In this document: in pieces, positions 7,242 through 16,700 of the stretch
Layout: every line of letters starts with the position of its first letter
How positions within the stretch are numbered: the first letter of the stretch is position 1
Program-made: the position numbers and the translations under genes
Source of the DNA: a virus
Virus record (IMG/VR): IMGVR_UViG_3300028581_000105
Span: 1 to 38,413 of that record
Direction: 5' to 3' (one strand)
DNA: 38,413 bases
Notes under the pieces: model-generated
Told to the model about the DNA's origin: nothing
Seen by the model: only the letters and a program-made list of their open reading frames with translations
Databases searched by the model: none

Positions 7242-8084
7242 TTAAAACGGCAACTGATCGTCATCACCCATATCAGTATCTTCATCAACTGCAGGTGCGA
7301 CATATTTTGTACTAGTTGTGGTTGTTTCTTTTTTAACCGTTTCATCACCCTTTGGAACAAACTTTTCTAATCTTTTATCCCATACTGGTGTATCACCGTT
7401 TGCGATAATTTCAAGATAATCTATTGGTGATGCTTTATAAACAGTTTTCCATGTAGACTCATCTTTCACCCAAGCATTTGCTTTGGTTTTATCACTTGTT
7501 AACATTGAAGGGTCTTCTGCCATAATTGAAGTGATTTTGGTATTGTTTTTATCACCACGACCTAACATGATAACCAAATCACGACCTTCTCTTGGATCAG
7601 AGATATCACCTTTTTTAGTGAACAACGGAATCATCTTGTCAAGTTCACCCTCACCTTTGTAGTTGTGTTTAAAACGCCAAATTTTAATTCCGTCTTCTTC
7701 TTTAGCTCTGTCAATAACACGAGCCATATAGAACTTAGAAGCTTGATAAGTTTTGGCTAACTTCTTATCCTCTTCATTACCTGTAGATTTTAAGGCTTTT
7801 TCAACCTCACACAATGGGCAAGTTTCACCGTCATTGTGTTGTCTACAATAAAGTTTTCTCCATTGACCGTTAACCTGTACAACATGGAAATGCCCTTCCT
7901 CAAACGGTGAACCACCTTTTGTTTTGGAAGGCATAAGACGAATAGTTACTTCGCCGTTTTTTTCACCTTCTTCCAAACGAGGATTAAAATACTTGGAAAA
8001 ATCTGGTTCAGTAAATTTTCCAGTAGAGGTGCTTTTGTTTTTTTCATACTGGGACATTATTGCCCCTAAAACGTCATTACTCAT
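7242..8084 (-). CDS. 32: gp32-like single-stranded DNA-binding protein
   Basis: This coats single-stranded DNA at the fork and coordinates UvsX and helicase loading. The 280-residue product begins with a short N-terminal cooperativity segment. It has a zinc site C80-x2-H83-x5-C89-x2-C92 (YCRQHNDGETCPLC), the arrangement of the T4 gp32 core, and a strongly acidic C-terminal tail ending DMGDDDQLPF, which resembles the protein-interaction tip of SSB proteins. It is the first gene of the replication operon and has its own strong promoter directly upstream. Confidence 0.93.
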   Translation of the reverse strand: MSNDVLGAIMSQYEKNKSTSTGKFTEPDFSKYFNPRLEEGEKNGEVTIRLMPSKTKGGSPFEEGHFHVVQVNGQWRKLYCRQHNDGETCPLCEVEKALKSTGNEEDKKLAKTYQASKFYMARVIDRAKEEDGIKIWRFKHNYKGEGELDKMIPLFTKKGDISDPREGRDLVIMLGRGDKNNTKITSIMAEDPSMLTSDKTKANAWVKDESTWKTVYKASPIDYLEIIANGDTPVWDKRLEKFVPKGDETVKKETTTTSTKYVAPAVDEDTDMGDDDQLPF

Positions 8085-8126
8085 TTTACTTTTTTTAAAT
8101 TGTTAAACATTAAATTACTTATTACA

Positions 8127-8154
8127 ATTATAATTCAAAATATTTTATTGTCAA
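8127..8154 (-). promoter_or_regulatory. Promoter of the gp32 operon
   Basis: On the minus strand TTGACA (8154-8149) and TATAAT (8132-8127) are separated by 16 bases, an exact sigma-70 consensus pair. The promoter begins within the T-run of the terminator of the preceding gene. The predicted start near 8120 leaves a 5' leader of about 35 bases. TATAATTG is also a near match to the Bacteroidota -7 box TAnnTTTG, with a TTG 19 bases upstream. Confidence 0.65.
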
Positions 8155-8155
8155 T

Positions 8156-8180
8156 AAAAAAAGGGGTTCATCACCCCTTT
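8156..8180 (-). terminator. Rho-independent terminator after the 8203-8994 gene
   Basis: On the minus strand AAAGGGGT / ACCCCTTT form an 8-bp stem with a 5-base loop (8180-8160), followed by a run of seven T. It ends the tail/unknown operon just ahead of the gp32 promoter. Confidence 0.85.
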
Positions 8181-8202
8181 CTTTGTTTTTTTATTTTTAT
8201 AA

Positions 8203-8994
8203 CTAAATTCTTCTCTTTTTTGACCTTGACTCAGGAACAAAAGATTTTTTAATATCTGTTGCACTATAATCCTTGACATCTTCTGGGTCTAACTTCCAAA
8301 CTTTAACACTTCCATCTGCGGATTTGCCGTCTGGTTTTCCAGAAGTTATTTCATAATTATCTTTTAATTTTTCATCATCCCAATAGTCAGTTAATTTAAC
8401 ATTAAAAGGATAAGAGTCTAAGGAACGTAATTCCATTTTTTGTTTTGGTTTTTGTGACTGTAAATCTGATTTAATAATGTTTAATTCGTTTGCGACCATA
8501 TCTATTTTTGAAAGTGATTGTTGTAAAGAATCAAATTTCGACATTAAGTCTTGAATCATGTTTTTTCCTTGTTCAGCCGCTGTTACAGCTCTTTCAGCCG
8601 AACCTTTAGCGTCATCAGCTCTTTTAACTATATCAGTAACGTCTATTTCTTCGGTTTCATCACTCTCTGGTTCTAATTCGTCTGCGGCACTAAATTCATC
8701 TGCGGTACCAAACTCATCACCTTCATCCTCTACTTCTTCGGTTTCTTCGGTTTCTTCTTCACCCTCTTCTCCACCAAAATCAAAATCAGCATTATCCGCC
8801 CCTTCGGTTTCCTCAGTACCTTCTTCACCAAAGCCTTCGGTTTCAGTTTCCTCAGTTTCTTCTTCACCTTCAGCATAATCAGTATCATCACTATATGTGT
8901 GATATCTTTTTTCGGTAATTGATTGCCCACCAATTTTTGGATCATACCCCAATAATTGTTTATATCTTTTTAAATCTTCGTTTAAGTTTGCCAT
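8203..8994 (-). CDS. Acidic, low-complexity protein of unknown function (possible virion or scaffold-like protein)
   Basis: The 263-residue product has an N-terminal segment LNEDLKRYKQLLGYDPKIGG, a long Glu/Thr-rich acidic stretch at about 40-115 (repeated EETEETE), a helical coiled-coil-like part at about 125-185 (AERAVTAAEQGKNMIQDLM, LQQSLSKID), and a folded C-terminal segment ending in a basic cluster (RSKKRRI). The mix of an acidic region and a coiled coil resembles scaffolding or head-associated proteins, but no family is recognised. The start is three bases after the stop of the small gene upstream. It is followed by a strong terminator. Confidence 0.8.
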   Translation of the reverse strand: MANLNEDLKRYKQLLGYDPKIGGQSITEKRYHTYSDDTDYAEGEEETEETETEGFGEEGTEETEGADNADFDFGGEEGEEETEETEEVEDEGDEFGTADEFSAADELEPESDETEEIDVTDIVKRADDAKGSAERAVTAAEQGKNMIQDLMSKFDSLQQSLSKIDMVANELNIIKSDLQSQKPKQKMELRSLDSYPFNVKLTDYWDDEKLKDNYEITSGKPDGKSADGSVKVWKLDPEDVKDYSATDIKKSFVPESRSKKRRI

Positions 8995-8996
8995 GA

Positions 8997-9188
8997 TTAG
9001 TTTGTATATTCACTTAATAATTGTCTACCATCACTGGTAATTATTTTTTTATGTTCTCTTTTAACAATCTCTTCAGGGTTTTTTATTTCACATTCTTCCC
9101 CGAAACACTCTTGAGATTTGTTTTTCTTTAAGAAAGAATTCAGTTTTGTTTGAAGTTCAGTTTCTTGTTGTTTTTTATTGTCCATCAT
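8997..9188 (-). CDS. Small protein of unknown function
   Basis: The 63-residue, highly charged protein begins MMDNKKQQETELQTKLNSF and has two close cysteines in ECFGEECE. There is no recognised domain. An ATATTTAT motif (9202-9209) 13 bases before the ATG suggests it starts a transcript shared with the acidic protein gene that follows. Confidence 0.65.
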   Translation of the reverse strand: MMDNKKQQETELQTKLNSFLKKNKSQECFGEECEIKNPEEIVKREHKKIITSDGRQLLSEYTN

Positions 9189-9201
9189 GATCTTTTATTT
9201 T

Positions 9202-9209
9202 ATAAATAT
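9202..9209 (-). promoter_or_regulatory. Candidate late promoter motif (ATATTTAT)
   Basis: ATATTTATAA on the minus strand starts inside the stop codon of the upstream gene (TGATATTTAT) and lies 13 bases before the ATG at 9188. Confidence 0.4.
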
Positions 9210-9613
9210 CACCATTTTATAAAAAATCTTTCTATGGGTATAATTTCTAAATTTTCATTTTTTATTAAAATGATTTTATTGTCGAATTCTTGCCAATCGA
9301 TTTTATATTCTTTATGTTCAACATTACCTGCCAAGCCACTTTTAAATTCGACTAATTTGTTTAACGCATTAATTGTGAAAAATGTATTTAATTTTTTATG
9401 TATTTGGATTGTTTTTGGTAATTCTTTTTTAAAATTTATCCTTCTTTCAAAATCAATATAAATTTTGTAGGTTAAAAATGTTTCAGCATTCTCGGTTTTA
9501 AAAAAGAAAATACTTTCTTTTTTGACGTTAAAATTTTTTTGTATCTTCTCTAAAAAATTAGGGATTTCATTTTCACTAATGAAGGACGCTAAAAGCAGGG
9601 TTTTTTGTTGCAT
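9209..9613 (-). CDS. Unknown phage protein
   Basis: The 134-residue product (LLLASFISENEIPNFLEK at the start, FFTINALNKLVEF and ILIKNENLEIIPIERFF later) has an alternating strand/helix pattern and no recognised family. It overlaps the preceding 208-residue gene by 38 bases, so the two are almost certainly co-translated and may form a pair. It lies between the hub gene and the acidic protein gene. Confidence 0.75.
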   Translation of the reverse strand: MQQKTLLLASFISENEIPNFLEKIQKNFNVKKESIFFFKTENAETFLTYKIYIDFERRINFKKELPKTIQIHKKLNTFFTINALNKLVEFKSGLAGNVEHKEYKIDWQEFDNKIILIKNENLEIIPIERFFIKW

Positions 9614-10202
9614 CGTTATATATTAAATATGGAATGTATTTAATATCAAAATATTTAAGTTCGGTTTTAAATTCTTTTTCTTTGTTTTCAAAAAATTTAG
9701 TTTCTTTTTTTAAATACTCCAATACCTCATTACTGTCAAAAGATATAAACTTTAAGAGTTCTAAATCTAATGATATTATGCTAGAATTGTGGTAAATATA
9801 AACAATTCTATTACCATATAAATATGTAAAGCTTTCCGTAAATTTTTGTAATTTTTGAATCAGCTCCTCGGTGGTTTTGATTCTTAAAATAATAGGGTCT
9901 AAAGCGTAATAAGGGATGTTTTTTGTATAATCGTGATATGATTTTTGAATAAAACTTTTTAAATCGTTTTCAAAAATGGTTCGTTTTTCTGTTGGTGAAA
10001 AAGTCCAGTAAAGATTGTCATCAATTTTTTTATTTAAAATGGAACTTTGTGGTAGTATTTTTTTAGTGTTTTCCCACCCAACAAATAAGGTTGGTGCTGA
10101 AAGTTCTTTTTCATAACTTTCAAAATTAATAACATTAAAATTATTCGGAATACTGGTTATACCATCTTCGGTCACAATATTTCCAACAGTAATTATCGCC
10201 AT
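9576..10202 (-). CDS. Unknown phage protein
   Basis: The 208-residue product begins MAIITVGNIVTEDGITSIP and contains APTLFVGWENTKKIL, LYWTFSPTEKRTIFENDL and YALDPIILRIKTTEEL. I do not recognise the family. It has no membrane segment. It is divergent from the zinc-ribbon gene at 10251; the 48 bases between hold that gene's promoter. Its own promoter is not clear. Confidence 0.78.
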   Translation of the reverse strand: MAIITVGNIVTEDGITSIPNNFNVINFESYEKELSAPTLFVGWENTKKILPQSSILNKKIDDNLYWTFSPTEKRTIFENDLKSFIQKSYHDYTKNIPYYALDPIILRIKTTEELIQKLQKFTESFTYLYGNRIVYIYHNSSIISLDLELLKFISFDSNEVLEYLKKETKFFENKEKEFKTELKYFDIKYIPYLIYNDATKNPAFSVLH

Positions 10203-10207
10203 TTAAA

Positions 10208-10250
10208 TTTTATTTCTTATATTTGTATTCACAAAAGATAAGAAATAAAA
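10208..10250 (+). promoter_or_regulatory. Promoter with long inverted repeat before the zinc-ribbon gene
   Basis: TATATTTG at 10218-10225 matches the Bacteroidota -7 box TAnnTTTG; no TTG is present at the -33 distance. A 13-bp inverted repeat (10208-10220 and 10238-10250) surrounds it and reaches the start codon. Nested inside is TTTGT (10222-10226) with ACAAA (10231-10235). This looks like an operator or a 5' leader hairpin. Function is inferred. Confidence 0.55.
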
Positions 10251-10706
10251 ATGGAAAAAGAAACCCACAAACTTCAAAACAGTAATCTTAGGAAATTTAT
10301 TTTTGCGGGTAACGCAACATTCACAGTTCTTAATGAGGTTACAGGTAATCGTTTTACGTTTAAAATTAGAAACGCCAATTACAAAAAACCTGAACCTAAA
10401 GTAGCTTCCGATATTTTTTACGTTTCGGTTTTAACTGGGCAAGATAATAATTCTGCTTATACCTTTTTAGGTACCTTCTTTGGTGGTAAAAATGAGGCTT
10501 ACAGACATTCTGTTAAAAGTAAAATAACTCTTGACGCTAATTCCAATAAGGTTGCTAGTTGGTTTTTTAATTCTTTTCTTAAAAATCCAAATGCTTATAC
10601 CACTATTAAGGTTTATCACTCAGGTAAATGTGGGAGATGTGGTAAAAAATTAACAACCCCCGAATCTGTTGAGTCTGGTTTAGGTCCTTATTGTGGAAAT
10701 AGGTAG
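10251..10706 (+). CDS. DUF6011-like zinc-ribbon protein
   Basis: The 151-residue product has a C-terminal segment CGRCGKKLTTPESVESG followed by LGPYCG. This is the C-x2-C...C signature of the small zinc ribbon known to me as DUF6011, usually at the end of proteins of unknown role. The N-terminal 110 residues are beta-rich (FIFAGNATFTVLNEVTGNRFTFKI), with no recognised fold. It is one of few plus-strand genes and has its own promoter and a dyad symmetry. It ends four bases from the convergent hub gene stop. It probably belongs to the early or host-takeover class by promoter type. Confidence 0.85.
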   Translation: MEKETHKLQNSNLRKFIFAGNATFTVLNEVTGNRFTFKIRNANYKKPEPKVASDIFYVSVLTGQDNNSAYTFLGTFFGGKNEAYRHSVKSKITLDANSNKVASWFFNSFLKNPNAYTTIKVYHSGKCGRCGKKLTTPESVESGLGPYCGNR

Positions 10707-10710
10707 GTTA

Positions 10711-13700
10711 TTAAACCACCACATTTTTGTTAGGTGGTTTTACCCCTACTATTTCTGCAATTTTTAAAACATCCCTTCCAATTATTTCAGAACTATTCCT
10801 ATTTAACCCTTGAGCATAGAGCCACTTATAATCTAAATTAGCTAATAATAAATCATCATTTGTGAAATTAGGATTTTTGTCATAAACTTCTATTAGATTT
10901 ATTGAGTGGTATTGAAAAAATTTCGGTCCATTATAACGAGATCTTACAAAAGAAAAATATAACCTTTGATCATTTTCTATTATACCTTTTAACTTAGGAG
11001 AATTTTTAAAATATGTCTTTAAAAGTTCATCTGTCGCATCAACCGCTATTCCAGCACTTAACTTTTTTAATTTTTCACCATCGGCACCTGGGGGTACGTA
11101 ACCATATGTCCAACCATTAACATTAAGAAGACTTTGTAAAATCTTGAGATCCCAACCTTCGTAAATAACTTTACCATTATTTTTGGTTTCTGTTGTAGTA
11201 TGGGTTCTACTGTAGTTTTTAGTAGAAGTTGCACCGGCAGTTGGTAATGTTGTTGATAACGTTCCGTAATTTCCGTAACCACTTGACTTATCTACTAAAG
11301 CCCATAATTCTACCCCTTTCGATGAATTTTCTGTTTGTCCAGCTGCTCTATCTTCACCAAACATAGTTTCACCACTCTTGTCAAGAAGCCCATAACCTTT
11401 TTGTGTACCTTGATTACCCAACTTTGGATTATACCAATGTACTGGGTGATAGTATCCACCCTCTACACCGGTTTGTATCACTTTTATTGTGTCCTCTTTA
11501 GTACTAGTAGATGTTATTTTAGGTGTGATATTTGTTTTTATTTGATCTTTCCAGTCTAAATTAAATAATTGTGTGTTTCTATTTATCGACCTTAACGATG
11601 TCCCTGTTCCGGTACCTGTAGCATTTTCATCAAAAGTTAAATTCATTGCAATTGACGCACTAGTTACTAAAGGAACAATTGTTCTTGGTTGTCTAACACC
11701 TTTAAATGTTGTCGAAACATTATTTGGTTTTACACTATGACTAACTTCGGTTATTAAATAAGCCCCACTAAACATAGGTACTCCTTGTAAATCAAAATAA
11801 GTCATCGGCTGAATCATCATATTACCCATTGATTCTATTGTACAGGTATAAGAACGTGTTAAATAGGCTGAGTTTAAATTTTGACCTTTTGTGGTTCTAT
11901 CACTACCTTGGTTTTGTGCTAACTTATCAATAACATTTAAAGATTCTGCTGTTTCGGTAAACTCTGATTGGTCTAACTGAATATTTTTAAAATGGTTTTG
12001 GTTTTGAATACCGTATAGAACTTTAAATGCGGTAAAATTACCTGAAGCCATGTCTGTTGGTTGATCTATATCCGTCAAACTAAAACCGTCATCGTTAACA
12101 TTTTTTAAAACCTCTTTTACCTCATCATTATCAACTTTACAGTTAGTTTCACCTATTTGTAGAGCCAATTTTCTAGAGACACCACCAACATACATTGAAA
12201 CAAAAAGTGGTCCACAACTAGAATCTGAAATATCTAAAATTGGTCTAAACATATCTTTTAAATCTTCCTCCTTCATTCCTTGTCCTGTTAGATTTATATA
12301 GGATGGTAACGCAAAAAACAAATATTCATTGTCACTCAATATATCTGTTATAATCTGATATAAGGATATTTTTTTATTGTCTTTAAGTTCGTTTAGTTTT
12401 GTGATATCAATATAAGATTTATCACCAATATCCCCCCAAACACGATTTACATAAGTAAAATGTGATGCTAGTGTTGATTTTTTAGACGCACCATTTTTAC
12501 ACGTCTTACCATCGGTACCACCAACATTAAAAAATAAATCGTTATTAGATGTTCTTTGAATCCATTTTTCACTTAAAGATTTAAATGACCTATACAACGA
12601 TAATTTTAAATCTTCATCGTCTATAGGTGATCCGTTACCTGATTTATCTTTTTTCTCATCTTTTAATTCTTGAAGTCTTGTCGGTAAATTAAGTCTATAT
12701 GTATTAAAAAAACTTGTTAAATAAGTATTAAATTGTTTTTCAGAAACAACAAACCCATCTTCGTAAAATTGATTACTTTTAGTTGGGTTATTGTTAGTTT
12801 CATTTTGATAACCATACCAAATTTTTGGTGTTGAATTTAAAATCCAATATTGGTCTGTTAGTAACCTTAATAAAGTTTCGTTTGGGTTTAGTGTAATGAT
12901 AACATTATTCTCTGGGTTTGATGAACGTTTTATTGCCTCAGCAGGACTTTTCTCACCTTTTCTATAACTATAAGAATCTAATAAAGAACCTTTTGGGGTG
13001 AAATTAACTGGGTCTACTATTTGTAATAATTTTTCCCATTCACCCCCCTCACTTGTCCAATCCTCAAAAATTTGTACGATTTCGTCTTTAATGCCATCTG
13101 GAATGTACTGAAAAATCATCCCTAAATTACCGTCTTCATATTTCGACCTATGGGTATGTCCTAGTTCGTCGGAATTATTTTTTTCGTTATATGACACACC
13201 ATCCATTTTGTTTGGCATTATTGTTTGGTAATCTTGTCTGCCGATGTAGTCGTCCGTTATAAAAATAAAATCAGCCCCTTCTCCATTTCTACCATCATTA
13301 AATTTATCGGGTAAAACATAAGGTATATGATGTGGTGCAATATAAACTTGTGGCCAACTATATTTAATGTTAGCCCCTTCGTTTGGTACTGGACCAAGTC
13401 TATTGCTTATCTCACCCACTTGGTCTTTGTAAAGGTTAAAATAATAAAAAGCCAAATAATCTTCACCACCGTTAATCGCTGCGTTTGGGCCTATTCTATT
13501 TTGATAGTTATACCCAAAAACTGTTGGTATGGTGTTGTTATTGTAATTAACACCGGGAACCCCACCGTATATTCCTAATAAATAAGATTTTACATCATTC
13601 CTAAGTTTCTTTATTGGGGAATTGTCCTCCAAATAATATCTATCCTTAATACCCGACATATCATATCCCGGCTGTATTAAAGGATCATTACCTACTGGTC

Positions 13701-16700
13701 GGTCTGTTGAGGTATTTTGAGAACATCCTTCACATATTAATGGTTTTCTCCAGCCCCCATCGGTTTTTTTCCCCGTAAACTCTCGCCAACGCCAAAGTTG
13801 CGCACCTAAAGTTAATAACCAAGCTTTTGGTACTTTTGCTATACCACCAATTGTGTTAAAGGCTCTATGTGACCATATTAAACTTGGGCCATATTTTTCT
13901 GGTTCTGTATCACCATCCTCATCCACATAAAAAAGATCACCATCATCAGATATAATTCTTTGGACAAAAGGTGTTGGTTTTAGTGTATGAAGAAAAAGAT
14001 AAGCTAAATTTCTATTTTGGTGTTCTGTTGTGTAATTAGTGTTACTACCCGGTTTAACTTTTTTTCTAAACTCTATAACATTGTCTAACCACATTGGGGT
14101 TGTTATTAACGGTGAATAAATAAAATCCCTAAATACCGATATTGGATCCTTTTTTGTGTTATCGATTGAAATCCCAGAAAAAGTGTTTACGTTTTGATAT
14201 TTTACTAAGTTAACTCCGTGAACATAACCACCCTCAGCAGTGTCCCAAAATGTTAACATACCCATGTTAGAAACAATGCCACCACCTATTGAGTTTTCTG
14301 TTTGTGTTGTAACATCTGCCTTATTGGTCCACCAAGTATCTGCATCATCCGACCCATCAAAACACATTGCTAATGTCGTATACAATTGTGGTTTATCAAA
14401 AGAAACCAGTTGTTGATTTGGGTCAATAACGGAATAAGTTAAATCGGGGTTGTATTCTGTGGTTTTAAAATCAATATCTTTAACACTTTTTTCTAAAGCT
14501 TTTACATAGGTATCATTTAAAAAAGTTTTAAATTTCTCGTTAGTTAAATTAACTCCACGTACACTTGTAGTGTCTTCTTGTTTTATTATTTTTATTAAAT
14601 TACTTGATTCCATTTTAAACGGATTCGGGTGTATCCAAATGGGTTGGTCATCATCATTGTTCTTTATAGATATACCATTGGCTTTATCCGACATATAACT
14701 ATAATAGTTGTCATTAGTTTTAAAGCCGTGATTATCGTCCCCAACAACAGCTGTTTTTTTAATATCTATCCCTGTAAGTTCCTTTAACCCTGTAAGTTCG
14801 TTTTTAACCGCGTTAACAAAACTAGTTGCGTCATTATAACTACTCAATAACCCTTGTAATTGTTTTTCATTAGTGGTAGAATTTAATAAATTCCAAGAAT
14901 CTAATTGTGCGATATTTTCAATAAAGACATCCTTTTTTAATGGGTTCCAATCACCTTTACCGATACCCTTGTTTGGTCCTTGTCCTATTAATAAAGCATC
15001 TGTGGTCAACCTAATTGGTTGAAAAGTGCTGTGGTCTAAAGCGATAAATAAACGTTCACCAATAACTTTAAATATTTCTTGGTTACCAACCAAGTCTAAA
15101 TATTTATTAGGTGTGTTTGGAAACCAAGCAGGTGATTCTAAAGGGTTTATTGGTGCGAAATTATCATAACCAGGTTTACCTTCATAATTAACGTTTAATA
15201 GGTCAATTTCTTTTTGTAATTGTAAGAAAGCCTTTAAAAAATCCTCCACAAAAATAACTTCTGGCCAGTTTTGAAATAAAACATTATTACCAGGGAATTT
15301 TTGTTCCTCGCTTGGTGGGTTAGTATTTTTTACACTATAAGTTGGCCAAGAATAAACAGTTTTGTCCGCAGTAGTATTAGTTTCAACATTTGTATCACCT
15401 GGTGGGTTAGTTTTGTGGTATGTTTCAGCTTGAATAGAAACTGTTTTTAAAACCTCCATAAAAGCCTCGGTGTTTGACAATAAGATTGTAAAAACATTTC
15501 TAATTGTCGGCTTGAAGTTTAGTTTTTCTTCAATAATCCTATCTATCTGTTCGTTAACTACTTTTTGTTTGTCAGTTATTTTAATATTTAAACCTTCAAT
15601 TTCTGAATAAATGTCTTCCAAAATATAACCAAAATCAACAAAATATTGGTCAGGGTTAGAGTCGTAACTTTTAGAGGGTTTATACCCGTATGTAACTGAT
15701 GATCCCGCAGTTTGTGTATCACTCCAAAAATTTTGAGGTCCATACCAAGATTTACCAGTTATTTTTGAACTATTAAATATGTTATAAGTAGTTGTGTTTG
15801 AATCTTGAAACTGACTAGGGGGGTCACATAAACAACTTATTTTTTTAACATCTAATTGGTATGGGTAACTGTTACCTATTTTAGTGGATAGGATAGTTTT
15901 TATACTACTTAAAAAAGAACCACCAGTTGTGTTAAAAGCGTTCGCTAAACTGCCACCTGTACTTATTTCTGTTTCAACGGTTTTACGACCGGTTTCTGAG
16001 TTACCATAAATAATCGTTAATTTTCTTCCTTTAACCGAGGGGTGTATGGAGTTTGTAAGACCAAGGGTTCCTTTTGTGTTAGTTTTTACAACTTCTTCTA
16101 CGGTACTTCTATACTCATTATATAATTTAGCCACCTCCTTTAGTTGAACCAACTCTTGATACTCTGGTGAGTCAATAATTTTTTGTTTATCTACCTTTTC
16201 AAATGAATTTAATCCTTTTAGTAGTTGTAAAACGGTGATACACCCGTTTGGCCCACTGCAAAAATAAGTCTCATCATAATCATTTCCCGCAACATTTTCT
16301 TTATAAAATTTATTTGTTTTGTCATAGATCTTTTCTAATGTATCTTTAAATCCATAATTGTTTGGTAATAAAGAAGCTGCCATAACATACCCCATGAATA
16401 TATCTGACAGAAAGGCAAAAGAATACCCAATAAATTCTGCTCTACATTCCATATTACCAGTTTCAGAATTAAATTTAGTATTAAATTTAACCAAGTTTAA
16501 GTAATATGTTGCGGCCTTACCATAATAACCTTTAACCGTTAACTCAAAAACTGGATACGGTAATTGAAAGAAAAAACCATATGGTGAACAAGAACCTTGT
16601 TCAAAGAGTGTCGCTCCACGAACATCTACAAAATCAATTGTGACGGTGGGTGACACCTGACTTTTAATATTAATATCAATACTTGTAATCCCAAAGCCTT

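Noticed and set aside
8558-8878. Plus-strand Ser-rich ORF of 106 codons
   Set aside because: It is the reverse complement of the Glu/Thr-rich repeat of the acidic protein gene; codon bias creates the open frame.
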